Assembly: GCA_937943605.1 (NCBI GenBank)
Contig: CALEAW010000027.1
Location: 1 to 30,841 of the forward strand
Source of the DNA: an uncultured Sutterella sp.
GTDB taxonomy: Bacteria > Pseudomonadota > Gammaproteobacteria > Burkholderiales > Burkholderiaceae_F
DNA length: 30,841 nt
Reading direction: 5' to 3'
This document shows, piece after piece, positions 14,650 through 23,191 of the stretch. Below the pieces are notes generated by a model. The model was not told the origin of the DNA and searched no databases. It saw only the letters and a list, made by a program, of their open reading frames with translations. Numbering within the stretch: the stretch's first letter is position 1; each line of letters opens with the position of its first letter. The translations under genes were made by a program, and so were the position numbers.

Positions 14650-15693
14650 ATGTTTACAAAGAAGACTTTGATCGGTCTCGGTCTTATCGCTGCTTCTGGC
14701 GCTGCCATGGCGCTTCCGAACGTCGCTGTTCTCGCAACGGGTGGTACGATCGCTGGTGCTGGCGCTTCTTCGACGGGTACGGCTTACTCTGCTGGTAAAG
14801 TGAGCGTTAACCACCTCGTCGCCGCTGTGCCTGAACTCGCCAAGATCGCTAACGTGACGCCGCAGCAGGTTGCCCAGATTGGTAGCCAGGACATGTCCGA
14901 CGAAGTTTGGCTCAAGCTTGCCAAGACGATCAACGCCGACTGCGGTAAGTATGACGGCTTCGTGATCACTCACGGTACCGACACAATGGAAGAAACCGCC
15001 TACTTCTTAAACCTCACGTTGAAGTGCGACAAGCCGGTCGTGATGGTTGGTGCCATGCTCCCCTCCACGGGTCTCGGCGCTGACGGTCCGCGTAACCTCT
15101 ACAACGCCGTGTTGACGGCTGCTACCCCTGATACTGCTAAGCAGGGTGTCGTCGTTGCCATGGACAACGTTGTAGTTGGCGCTCGTGACGTGATCAAGAC
15201 CAACACGGTTCAGCCTGAAACCTTCCAGGCCGCTAACTTCGGTAAGGTCGGCACGATCTTTAACAACAAGGTCACGTACGAATCCATGCCGCTTCGTGCT
15301 CACACCACGAAGACCCCGTTTGACGTCTCCAAGATCGACCAGTTGCCCAAGGTCGGTATCGTCTACAACCACGCTGGCGTTGAAGGCCTCCAGGCTGAAG
15401 CCCTCGTCAAGGCTGGCTACAAGGGTATCGTGAACGCTGGTGTCGGTAACGGTAACATCCATAAGTCCATCTGGCCGGTACTCGAACAGGCTACGAAGAA
15501 TGGTGCTGTCGTTGTTCGCTCTTCCCGCGTACCGACAGGCGCCACCACGAAGGATGCTGAAGTGGACGACAAGGCTCAGCATTGGGTCTCCTCTGGCGAA
15601 CTCAACCCGCAGAAGGCTCGCGTCCTTCTCCAGCTCGCTCTGACGAAGACCAGCGACTGGAAGGAAATCCAGAAGTACTTCGACCTCTACTAA
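14650..15693 (+). CDS. ansB: Type II (periplasmic) L-asparaginase
   Basis: A 347-residue protein closely resembling E. coli AnsB, which hydrolyses asparagine to aspartate and ammonia in the periplasm. Signal peptide about 1-21, cleaved at AMA. Catalytic residues are present: Thr33 in ATGGTIAG (mature Thr12), a Tyr in GTAYSAGK (Tyr25), HGTDT (Thr89-Asp90), and DAEVDD (Glu283). Both cysteines of the E. coli disulfide are kept (NADCGK, LKCDK). The substrate-loop motif GAMRPSTSMSADGP of E. coli is changed to GAMLPSTGLGADGP. GAGGAG lies nine bases before ATG. It is monocistronic, between a structured leader and a strong terminator. A secreted asparaginase feeding aspartate to fumarate respiration fits an asaccharolytic gut anaerobe (inference). 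Confidence 0.95.
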   Translation: MFTKKTLIGLGLIAASGAAMALPNVAVLATGGTIAGAGASSTGTAYSAGKVSVNHLVAAVPELAKIANVTPQQVAQIGSQDMSDEVWLKLAKTINADCGKYDGFVITHGTDTMEETAYFLNLTLKCDKPVVMVGAMLPSTGLGADGPRNLYNAVLTAATPDTAKQGVVVAMDNVVVGARDVIKTNTVQPETFQAANFGKVGTIFNNKVTYESMPLRAHTTKTPFDVSKIDQLPKVGIVYNHAGVEGLQAEALVKAGYKGIVNAGVGNGNIHKSIWPVLEQATKNGAVVVRSSRVPTGATTKDAEVDDKAQHWVSSGELNPQKARVLLQLALTKTSDWKEIQKYFDLY

Positions 15694-15741
15694 TCGGTTT
15701 TTTGAAGGCTTAACAGAGTCTTCATGACGATCTAGTACATT

Positions 15742-15778
15742 GAGCGCCATCAGAGAAATCTGGTGGCGCTCTAGTTTT
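15742..15778 (+). terminator. Intrinsic terminator of the asparaginase gene
   Basis: GAGCGCCA (15742-15749) pairs with TGGCGCTC (15764-15771), extended by CAGA-GAAA-TCTG inside, and is followed by TAGTTTTCT. A strong stem with a GNRA-type loop. Confidence 0.85.
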
Positions 15779-15830
15779 CTGACTTCGATCAAAAAAATCT
15801 CATCCAATTTTCACAGACACCCTCAGGGTT

Positions 15831-15859
15831 TTCCCATAGTCAGGTAAAATCACTACAAT
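15831..15859 (+). promoter_or_regulatory. Candidate promoter of the MATE exporter gene
   Basis: TTCCCA (15831-15836), 17-base spacer, TACAAT (15854-15859). The -10 matches five of six consensus bases, the -35 is weak. The resulting leader would be about 80 bases. Confidence 0.4.
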
Positions 15860-15948
15860 AGCATTCCCATAATTAGATACAACCATGCTCAATTCCACGA
15901 AAAGCTGGTTTACATAACACTTCACTTTTTGCAGTCCTGAGTGTCTCT

Positions 15949-17289
15949 ATGTCCGTGGTCGTCCAACCGCAACAGCGTTATAACAGTAGCTACATCTTCC
16001 GTATGGCCATTCCGCTCATGCTGAGTTTTCTCCTTGAGCAATTGATTGGCATGACTGACGTCGCCTTCCTTGGACGCGTCGGTGAAGTTGAATTAGGTGC
16101 TGCCGCACTGGCCGGCGTCTACTTCTTGACACTTTTGATGCTTGGCTTAGGCTATAGCTTTGGGCTTCAAGCCTATATGAGTCGCCGTAACGGTGAAAAG
16201 AAATTCTCCGAAATCGGGAGTGCCTTCCAAGCCGGCATCATCTTCCTCTTTGGCCTCTCGCTTTTACTGATTTTTGCATCTAACCTCTTGTCGCGTCCCT
16301 TCTTTGACGTGGCCTGCGAATCCGCCGCGGTCGCTGAAGCATCCGACACGTATCTCTTTTGGCGCGTGTGGGGCTTACCCTTTGCCTTTGCTAGTGCCGT
16401 TTTTCGTGCTTTTTTTATTGCAACGTTACGCCCCAACATTCTGACTGCGAGCTCCCTTGTGATGGTCGGCACCAACTTTATTCTCAACTACATGTTGATT
16501 TTTGGTTGCGGCCCGATTCCAGCCATGGGAATTGCCGGTGCGGCTATTGCTTCGACCGTCTCCGAAGTTGTTTGTTTAGCCTTTTTTGCCTGGTATGCAC
16601 TTCGTCGCGTCAACCATCAGCGTTATGCACTCTTTGGGCACTTCCGTTGGGAGTGGCCGCTCCAGATCAAGCTTTTTAAGCTTGGTCGTTGGCTCATGAT
16701 TCAAGAAGCCTTTGCTTTCTTTGCTTGGCTCATCTTTTTCTTAGCTGTCGAACACTTAGGTGAACTGCCTTTGGCGATTTCTAATATCGTTCGTCAACTT
16801 TGCTCCACTTTCTTCCTCTTTATTCATGCCTTCGGGTCAACCTGTGGCGCCATTGCTTCCAATCTCATTGGCGAAGGACGTGAAGAAGAAGTGCCGGCAC
16901 TTTGCCGACGCGGTGTCGTCATTTGCACGCTTTGCATGCTGCCGTTTATGGCTTTCGTTTGCCTATTCCCAGAATTCACGCTCTCGATCTTTACGAGCTT
17001 TGATGATGTGATTGCAGCATCATTGCCGACGTTCTTCGTGATGATGGGTTCTTTGTTAATCGCCATCCCGTCGATGTACACCCTCTTCGTGATGGGCGGT
17101 ATGGGACAGACCAAAGAAAGTTCCGTGGCCACCATGCTTGCTGCGGTCTTCTATTTGGTCTTCACGTTTGGCATTACTCACATGACGCAAGAAGTGCATA
17201 TCGTTTGGTTTGCCGACTACGTCTACTACATCATCACTGGTATTGTCTTGTGGCTCTACTGGCGTCGAGGCACCTGGCGTCAGCATTGA
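15949..17289 (+). CDS. MATE family multidrug/Na+ exporter
   Basis: A 446-residue polytopic membrane protein with about 12 hydrophobic helices in two halves, as in the MATE (NorM/DinF) family. Typical features are the early IPLMLSFLLEQLIGMTDVAFLGRVG (given here only as the helix 1 region, residues 20-44), the helix with GLGYSFGLQAYMSRRNGE, and a repeat of the pattern in the second half (VRQLCSTFFLFIHAFGSTCG). MATE proteins expel cationic drugs or metabolites using sodium or proton gradients; the substrate is unknown. The ATG lacks a strong Shine-Dalgarno. It stands alone between two terminators. Confidence 0.9.
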   Translation: MSVVVQPQQRYNSSYIFRMAIPLMLSFLLEQLIGMTDVAFLGRVGEVELGAAALAGVYFLTLLMLGLGYSFGLQAYMSRRNGEKKFSEIGSAFQAGIIFLFGLSLLLIFASNLLSRPFFDVACESAAVAEASDTYLFWRVWGLPFAFASAVFRAFFIATLRPNILTASSLVMVGTNFILNYMLIFGCGPIPAMGIAGAAIASTVSEVVCLAFFAWYALRRVNHQRYALFGHFRWEWPLQIKLFKLGRWLMIQEAFAFFAWLIFFLAVEHLGELPLAISNIVRQLCSTFFLFIHAFGSTCGAIASNLIGEGREEEVPALCRRGVVICTLCMLPFMAFVCLFPEFTLSIFTSFDDVIAASLPTFFVMMGSLLIAIPSMYTLFVMGGMGQTKESSVATMLAAVFYLVFTFGITHMTQEVHIVWFADYVYYIITGIVLWLYWRRGTWRQH

Positions 17290-17349
17290 GATCGCACTCA
17301 ATAGCAATCCCTGAGCCAGTGACTCGCTAAAAATTCAAATCTCACTTAG

Positions 17350-17406
17350 CCCCGCCAGCCTATGATCTTCGTTTGAAGGTTATGCTCAAATGGCGGGGTT
17401 GTTTTT
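17350..17406 (+). terminator. Intrinsic terminator of the MATE gene
   Basis: CCCCGCCA (17350-17357) pairs perfectly with TGGCGGGG (17391-17398), followed by TTGTTTTT. The loop is 33 bases. In the 345-bp gap 17290-17634, this hairpin and the tRNA terminator at 17565-17597 are the only structures I see; 17409-17564 holds nothing recognisable. Confidence 0.8.
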
Positions 17407-17564
17407 AAAAGTCTACCGCGAACACTATGTGCAGGAAGTGACGTTCTAGGGATGAAGGCGAAAACCCAGTCCCAAGAAAGAGCTAACTGTTGGTCATAGT
17501 GAATCCTCTGATTTCAATCGGGGACGCTTCAAAAGTAACAACATTCAAGCTCCCTCTCCAAAGC

Positions 17565-17597
17565 AAAAAAGCCCAAAGGTTCACAGCCTTCGAGCTT
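17565..17597 (-). terminator. Intrinsic terminator of tRNA-Arg
   Basis: On the minus strand AAGCTCGAAGG (17597-17587) pairs over 11 bases, with two G-U pairs, with CCTTTGGGCTT (17579-17569), followed by TTTT (17568-17565). It lies 37 bases past the tRNA 3' end. Confidence 0.75.
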
Positions 17598-17634
17598 TTG
17601 AGGAACAGCCAATCATTAGTAGCTAACTTGCACA

Positions 17635-17710
17635 TGGTACGCCCACCGAGACTCGAACTCAGATCTGTCCCTTAGGAGGGGACGGTTCTATCCAGTTGAA
17701 CTATAGGCGC
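17635..17710 (-). tRNA. tRNA-Arg (anticodon CCT)
   Basis: A 76-base cloverleaf on the minus strand. Acceptor GCGCCTA pairs with TGGGCGT (first pair G-U), discriminator A, and CCA is encoded. The D stem is GTTC/GAAC, the anticodon stem GTCCC/GGGAC with loop CTCCTAA (anticodon CCT, reading AGG), and the T arm is CTGAG-TTCGAGT-CTCGG. It is a single tRNA gene with its own promoter and terminator. All arms are intact. Confidence 0.93.
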
Positions 17711-17728
17711 AACCAATAGGAGTGAGGC

Positions 17729-17734
17729 ATTGTA
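17729..17734 (-). promoter_or_regulatory. -10 box of the tRNA-Arg promoter
   Basis: TACAAT on the minus strand (context CTGCTACAATGCC), 19 bases before the mature tRNA. The T-run of the uvrD terminator falls at the -35 position, so termination of uvrD and initiation of the tRNA nearly overlap. Confidence 0.45.
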
Positions 17735-17753
17735 GCAGATCTACAGCATCACG

Positions 17754-17796
17754 AAAAAATTATCACACCAAGTCGATACCTTTCGCCTGGTGTGAT
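17754..17796 (-). terminator. Intrinsic terminator of uvrD
   Basis: On the minus strand ATCACACCA (17796-17788) pairs perfectly with TGGTGTGAT (17770-17762), followed by AATTTTTTC. It lies 10 bases past the stop codon. Confidence 0.85.
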
Positions 17797-17805
17797 ATTG
17801 CATGA

Positions 17806-20187
17806 TTAAGCTTTTTGCATGTTCTTGACAGCTAAGGCCAAAAGCAACTCCTTAGAACCGACCTTATCAAAACGGATACGAATGCGTGTATCGTCACCAG
17901 CACCTGATAAGCCTTCCACAGATCCGGCGCCAAACTTTTTATGAGTCACGCGGTCACCCACATTAAAGCCGAACGTAGATTGCGCCGCACGCTCAGAAGC
18001 CTTCTTCACAACAGGCTCTTCACTCGCGCGATAAGTGCCGCTGCCTGAGAATCCGCGACGCCAATCTTCGCCCTCAGAAGATCGACTTGACGAGCCATAG
18101 TAAGACTGTCGACCGCTTTCTTGGCGACGGCCACCATAGCTAGGACGCTCCCAACCATACTGGCTATCGGAACGCCAACCTTGACTCGTACGGCGTTCAC
18201 CCCAATGTTGATCGGTGGTGTGATCCTTTTCTTCTTTGAGTGCATCAGGAATTTCATCCAAGAAGCTCGAGGGCTCATTGCGATGCGTGTCGCCATACTG
18301 CATACGAGACTTGCAATAAGTCATCACCAAACGCTTTTTGGCGCGCGTAATGGCCACATACATCAAACGACGCTCTTCGCTCACCCCAGGACCACGCTCA
18401 TCACGCATGGCCGAAAAGTGTGGGAAAACACCTTCTTCCACACCCACAATAAAGACCTCTGGGAATTCCAAGCCTTTCGCTGCGTGCACCGTCATTAATT
18501 GAACGGCATCCACATCACCCTGCTCATTCTTGTCACCCGCTTCTAACGTTGCTTGCGCTAAGAACCCTTGCAAAGGCGTCTGCTCCGTTTCGTCGGCCGG
18601 ATTGAAGGCACTCATACTTTCGGGATAACCTTCGTTAGACATATAGCCTGACGCAGCTGCGAGCATTTCCTGCATATTCGCAAGACGATCTTCACCGTCT
18701 TTTTCGGCTTGATAATGGGCTTGAAGACCAGAGCGCACAATCACCAACTTGATCGTTTCAGCCAAACTTAACGTTTGGGCTTCGTCACGCATACGACGAA
18801 TCAAGTCTCGGAAAACCGCCAACTTGGGCGAAATCTTATAGTCAGGCGCCGTCAAAGCACCCCATAAGGTAGTGTTACGCTGACGCGCTTCTTCTGCCAA
18901 GCCTTCGATCGTACGTGCACCAATGCCGCGTAAAGGAAAGTTCACAACACGCTGAAAGCTCGTATCGTCACCCGGATTATCCATCAAACGTAAGTAGGCC
19001 AACACATGCTTCACTTCAGCGCGTTCAAAGAAGCGCTGACCGCCAAACACACGGTACGGAATACCACGAGCAGTCAAAGCGCTTTCAAGCGCACGAGACT
19101 GTGCATTCATGCGGTACAAAATGGCATGATCACGCCAATTGCGTTGGCGAGCATAGTTCGCTTCAATTTCGCGCGCCACCCACTCAGCCTCTGTGCGATC
19201 ATCATCCATTTTGGCCACGTAAATCGGCTTACCGCGGCTCCCTGAAGTCCACAAATTCTTGCCTAAGCGAGCACTGTTATTGCTAATGAGCGCGTTGGCA
19301 GCGTCGAGAATCGTCCCGGTTGAGCGGTAGTTTTCTTCAAGACGAATCGGTTCAGCCACTCTAAAATCACGCAAAAAATCAGACATATTGCCGACGTTAG
19401 CGCCACGGAACGCGTAAATCGATTGGTCATCGTCACCGACAGCGAACACAGCATTCATCGGGCCACCATTTGTACCACGACCAAAGCCCGCTAGCATCTG
19501 AAGCCAACGGTACTGCAAAACGTTCGTATCTTGGAATTCGTCAACCAAAATGTGACGGAAACGGTTTTGATAGTGAGAGCGAATGATTTCGTTACGGTCT
19601 AAGAGTTCGTAACAACGAAGTAGCAACTCAGCAAAGTCAACCACACCTTCTTTTTGACACTGCTGCTCATAGGCTTGATAGACCCTAAAAACCGTATCAT
19701 CCCCTTGCTGGCCACCCGCTTGCGCCGCACGCATGCCGTGCTCTTTGTACCAATTGATGACACTCGCCACCTGACGAGGATCATGGGTATCTGTATCAAT
19801 ATTGAGTGCCTTCATCACGCGCTTCACGAGCGAGAGTTGGTCACTCGAATCAAGAATCTGGAAGGTTTTCGGCAATCCCGCTTCTAGCGCATGCGAGCGA
19901 AGAATGCGGTTACAGAGCCCGTGGAACGTGCCCACCCACATACGACGTAAGTCATAAGGCAACATGCCTTCAAGGCGAACCAACATTTCTTTGGCCGCTT
20001 TATTGGTAAAGGTCACAGCCAAAATTTCACTCGTCTGTGCGCGATGCTCTTGGATTAACCAGGCAATACGCGTTGTCAAAACACGCGTTTTACCAGAACC
20101 GGCACCTGCCAAAATCAAAATACTTTCTTCAGGCGCGGTGACTGCTTGAAGCTGACGAGGATTAAGTGACTGTAAAAGCTCGGACAT
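17806..20187 (-). CDS. uvrD: ATP-dependent DNA helicase II UvrD (UvrD/PcrA family)
   Basis: A 793-residue superfamily 1A 3'-5' helicase used in nucleotide excision and mismatch repair. Motifs in order: Q-motif LNPRQLQAV, Walker A ILAGAGSGKTRVL, Ia VTFTNKAAKEM, II LVDEFQDTN, III VGDDDQSIYAFRGA, IV EENYRST, V MTVHAAKGLEF, VI RRLMYVAITRAKK. The C-terminal Tudor-like interaction domain (FNVGDRVTHKKFGAGSVEG, from about residue 741) is present. Between core and tail, residues about 661-720 form a low-complexity linker rich in Gly, Ser, Arg and Tyr. ATG 20185-20187 is preferred because it starts MSELLQSLNPRQ like the family, with AAGGG upstream. A Rep assignment is less likely because of the C-terminal domain. 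Confidence 0.95.
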   Translation of the reverse strand: MSELLQSLNPRQLQAVTAPEESILILAGAGSGKTRVLTTRIAWLIQEHRAQTSEILAVTFTNKAAKEMLVRLEGMLPYDLRRMWVGTFHGLCNRILRSHALEAGLPKTFQILDSSDQLSLVKRVMKALNIDTDTHDPRQVASVINWYKEHGMRAAQAGGQQGDDTVFRVYQAYEQQCQKEGVVDFAELLLRCYELLDRNEIIRSHYQNRFRHILVDEFQDTNVLQYRWLQMLAGFGRGTNGGPMNAVFAVGDDDQSIYAFRGANVGNMSDFLRDFRVAEPIRLEENYRSTGTILDAANALISNNSARLGKNLWTSGSRGKPIYVAKMDDDRTEAEWVAREIEANYARQRNWRDHAILYRMNAQSRALESALTARGIPYRVFGGQRFFERAEVKHVLAYLRLMDNPGDDTSFQRVVNFPLRGIGARTIEGLAEEARQRNTTLWGALTAPDYKISPKLAVFRDLIRRMRDEAQTLSLAETIKLVIVRSGLQAHYQAEKDGEDRLANMQEMLAAASGYMSNEGYPESMSAFNPADETEQTPLQGFLAQATLEAGDKNEQGDVDAVQLMTVHAAKGLEFPEVFIVGVEEGVFPHFSAMRDERGPGVSEERRLMYVAITRAKKRLVMTYCKSRMQYGDTHRNEPSSFLDEIPDALKEEKDHTTDQHWGERRTSQGWRSDSQYGWERPSYGGRRQESGRQSYYGSSSRSSEGEDWRRGFSGSGTYRASEEPVVKKASERAAQSTFGFNVGDRVTHKKFGAGSVEGLSGAGDDTRIRIRFDKVGSKELLLALAVKNMQKA

Positions 20188-20370
20188 GAAAAATACCCTT
20201 CGAGCATCCATCAAAACCAAATGAATGCGAACTCATAAAAAGACCATAGGGTTGAAAAGGTAGCACATTTCGACAAGTCACTCATGCCTTCTGAGATCAT
20301 CTCCTGGAGGGAGGTGCTATCGTGCTATCCGAACAGCATTGTGTTTTGCGCGCGTGAGAGGCCTAGAGAG

Positions 20371-20376
20371 TATACT
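20371..20376 (+). promoter_or_regulatory. -10 box of the leuS promoter
   Basis: TATACT (five of six consensus bases). A TTGCGC lies 19 bases upstream as a weak -35. Transcription would start near 20384, about 40 bases before leuS, in the divergent gap with uvrD (20188-20423). Confidence 0.45.
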
Positions 20377-20423
20377 AGTAGGTTACTTTTTCTTATTTTG
20401 AACCCATTAATTTGGAAGGCGTT

Positions 20424-23060
20424 ATGCGCGAGACTTACTCTGCTCAGGCAGTGGAATCCGAAGTCCAGGCCCAATGGAAGGCCAAGGACGTCTACCGTGC
20501 CGTTGAAGACGCGGTCAATGAACAGGGCCAGCCCAAACCTAAGTTTTACGTCTGCTCGATGTTGCCGTATCCGAGCGGCAAGCTTCACATGGGGCACGTG
20601 CGTAACTACACGCTCAATGACGTGATGTATCGCTACTACCGCATGAAGGGCTACAACGTGATGACCCCGATGGGGTGGGATGCGTTTGGCTTGCCCGCGG
20701 AAAATGCCGCCATCGCCAAGAAGGTCGCTCCGGCCGCTTGGACGTATGCGAACATCGCTGACATGAAGAGTCAGATGGAACCTTTGGGTCTTGCGTTTGA
20801 CTGGTCGCGTGAAGTGGCTACCTGCAAGCCCGAATACTACCGCTGGAGCCAGTGGCTTTTCTTGAAGATGCTCGAAAAGGGCATCGCCTACCGTAAGACG
20901 CAGATCGTCAACTGGGACCCGGTTGACAAGACCGTGCTCGCCAACGAACAGGTGATCGATGGCCGTGGCTGGCGCTCTGGTGCGATCGTTGAAAAGCGTG
21001 AAATCCCGGGCTACTACCTTGGCATCACGCAGTATGCGCAGGAATTATTGGACGACATCGAAAAGCTCGAAGGTTGGCCTGAACAGGTTCGCCGTATGCA
21101 GGAGCACTGGATCGGTCGCTCTGAAGGTGTGAACCTTTCCTTCCCGTACGAACTCGAAGGCATGAAGAAAGAACTTCGTGTCTACACGACCCGTCCTGAT
21201 ACGCTCATGGGTGTATCTTTTGTGGCCATCGCCGCAGAACATCCGCTCGCTGCTTATATCTCTCGCGACCGTGACGACCTCAAGGCCTTCATCGAAGAAT
21301 GTGCCAAGGGTAGCGTGAGCGAAGCCGATATGGCCACGATGGAAAAGAAGGGCTTGCCCACGGGCTTCTTCGTCAAGCACCCGATCACGGGAGAAGATGT
21401 CGAAGTTTGGCTCGCCAACTACGTCTTGATGAGCTACGGTGAAGGTGCCGTCATGGGCGTGCCCGCGCACGACGAACGTGACTTCGCCTTTGCTAAGAAG
21501 TTTGGTCTCAAGATTCGTCAGGTGGTTGCCGTTGAGGGCGAAACCTACTCCGACGAAGCATGGCAGGAATGGTATGGCGACAAGACGCGTCCGTTACACC
21601 TCGTCAATTCTGGCCAGTTTGATGGTCTTGACTTCCATGCCGCTTGCGACGCCATTGCTGCTGAACTTAAGGCACGCGGCTTAGGTGACAAACAAGTACA
21701 GTTCCGTCTGCGTGACTGGGGCATTTCGCGTCAGCGCTATTGGGGTACCCCGATTCCGATGATCAACTGCCCGTGCTGCGGTCCAGTGCCAGTGCCCGAA
21801 CAAGATCTTCCGGTCGTGTTACCTGAAGATTTGATTCCTGATGGTTCTGGCAATCCGTTGACGAAGTGCGAAGCCTTCCTCAATGTCAAGTGCCCGAAGT
21901 GCGGTGGTGACGCTCAGCGTGAAACCGACACGATGGACACGTTCGTAGATAGCTCCTGGTACTTCCAGCGTTATTGCTCGCCAGACTGCGACACGGCCAT
22001 GGTCGACAAGCGTGCCGAGTATTGGATGCCGATGGATCAGTACATTGGCGGTATTGAACACGCCGTGTTGCATCTCCTTTATGCTCGCTTCTGGACGAAG
22101 GTGATGCGTGACGTTGGCCTCGTCAAGTATGACGAACCCTTTAAGAACCTCTTCACGCAGGGCATGCTCATGGCCGACTGCTACTATCGCAATGGCGATG
22201 ATGGTCGTAAGGTCTGGTTCTACCCTGACGAAGTCGAAGTGCAGTACGACGAAAAGGGTCGTCCGGTCGGTGCTATTTGCAAGGCCGATGGTCAGCCTGT
22301 CATTCTCGGCGGCATCGAAAAGATGTCGAAGTCCAAGAATAACGTCGTTGAACCGCGCGACATCATCAATAAGTTCGGCGCTGACACGGCACGTAGCTTT
22401 GTGATGTTTGCTGGTCCTCCCGATCAATCTGCCGCTTGGTCTAATTCTGGTGCCGAAGGCACGTACCGTTTCTTGCGTCGTATTTGGAATTGGGCTTACA
22501 ACAAGCAGACGTTTGTGACCACGGCACCTGAACTCGACGCTACGGCCTTAAGCCGCGATGCCAAGGCACTTCGTCGTGAAATTCACATCACGTTGAAGCA
22601 GGCTGACTTTGACTTCCAGCGCATGCAGTACAACACCGTTGTCTCTGCTTGCATGAAGATGTTCAACGCCATCGAAGGCTTCAAGGGTGACACGCCAGCC
22701 GATCAGGCTGTGGTGGCTGAAACGGCTTCAATCCTGTTGCGTACGCTCTATCCGATCGCCCCGCATATCACGACGGCGCTTTGGGCTGAACTTGGTTTTG
22801 TTGCTCAGTTTGGTGACTTAATCGACGCCCCGTGGCCGCAGGTCTGCGAAGAAGCGACGAAGGCTGATGAATTGAAGCTCGTCGTACAGGTGAACGGTAA
22901 GTTGCGTGGCGAAATTCTCGTCCCGGCTGAAGCGTCTCAGGCTGATATCGAAGCCGCCGCTTTGGCCAACGAAGACGTGAAGCGCTTCACGGATGGTCTC
23001 ACGGTTCGTAAGATCATCATCGTTCGCAACAAGTTGGTGAACATCGTTGTCGCGAAGTAA
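20424..23060 (+). CDS. leuS: Leucyl-tRNA synthetase
   Basis: An 878-residue class Ia aminoacyl-tRNA synthetase charging tRNA-Leu. HIGH motif as HMGH (residues 55-58) within PYPSGKLHMGHVRNY, tryptophan-rich GWDAFGLPAENAA, the CP1 editing domain with VYTTRPDTLMG and the GVPAHDERDF loop, Cys-rich CPCCG and CPKCGG segments of the zinc/leucine-specific insertion, KMSKS at 633-637, and the C-terminal tRNA-binding region with VVQVNGKLRG. ATG 20424 starts MRETYSAQAV as in the family and has GGAAGG just upstream; the TTG 12 bases earlier is rejected. It is followed by a strong terminator, then lptE-holA, the order I know from Burkholderiales. Confidence 0.98.
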   Translation: MRETYSAQAVESEVQAQWKAKDVYRAVEDAVNEQGQPKPKFYVCSMLPYPSGKLHMGHVRNYTLNDVMYRYYRMKGYNVMTPMGWDAFGLPAENAAIAKKVAPAAWTYANIADMKSQMEPLGLAFDWSREVATCKPEYYRWSQWLFLKMLEKGIAYRKTQIVNWDPVDKTVLANEQVIDGRGWRSGAIVEKREIPGYYLGITQYAQELLDDIEKLEGWPEQVRRMQEHWIGRSEGVNLSFPYELEGMKKELRVYTTRPDTLMGVSFVAIAAEHPLAAYISRDRDDLKAFIEECAKGSVSEADMATMEKKGLPTGFFVKHPITGEDVEVWLANYVLMSYGEGAVMGVPAHDERDFAFAKKFGLKIRQVVAVEGETYSDEAWQEWYGDKTRPLHLVNSGQFDGLDFHAACDAIAAELKARGLGDKQVQFRLRDWGISRQRYWGTPIPMINCPCCGPVPVPEQDLPVVLPEDLIPDGSGNPLTKCEAFLNVKCPKCGGDAQRETDTMDTFVDSSWYFQRYCSPDCDTAMVDKRAEYWMPMDQYIGGIEHAVLHLLYARFWTKVMRDVGLVKYDEPFKNLFTQGMLMADCYYRNGDDGRKVWFYPDEVEVQYDEKGRPVGAICKADGQPVILGGIEKMSKSKNNVVEPRDIINKFGADTARSFVMFAGPPDQSAAWSNSGAEGTYRFLRRIWNWAYNKQTFVTTAPELDATALSRDAKALRREIHITLKQADFDFQRMQYNTVVSACMKMFNAIEGFKGDTPADQAVVAETASILLRTLYPIAPHITTALWAELGFVAQFGDLIDAPWPQVCEEATKADELKLVVQVNGKLRGEILVPAEASQADIEAAALANEDVKRFTDGLTVRKIIIVRNKLVNIVVAK

Positions 23061-23085
23061 GCGTTAGCGATCGACTGACACCTCC

Positions 23086-23124
23086 AAGACCGACCAATGC
23101 ACGCAAGCGTTGGTCGGTCTTTCT
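23086..23124 (+). terminator. Intrinsic terminator of leuS
   Basis: AAGACCGACCAA (23086-23097) pairs perfectly with TTGGTCGGTCTT (23110-23121), extended by one or two pairs at the loop, and is followed by TCTATTTAT. The 12-bp stem is strong but the T-tract is interrupted, so some read-through to lptE is possible. Confidence 0.8.
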
Positions 23125-23191
23125 ATTTATAATGTCCTAATGGCCGTCATCTACGGCCCTTTTTCATCAGGCTTTCGCGAGGATCCACTCC

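Noticed and set aside
17290..17634. Integrated element or attachment site next to tRNA-Arg
   Set aside because: No integrase, no partial tRNA repeat and no compositional break were seen between the MATE gene and the tRNA.
20304..20352. A possible 11-codon leader peptide (GTG start with GGAGGGAGG upstream) before leuS
   Set aside because: The spacing is good, but it lies upstream of the best leuS promoter and holds only two leucine codons, so a leucine attenuator is not supported.
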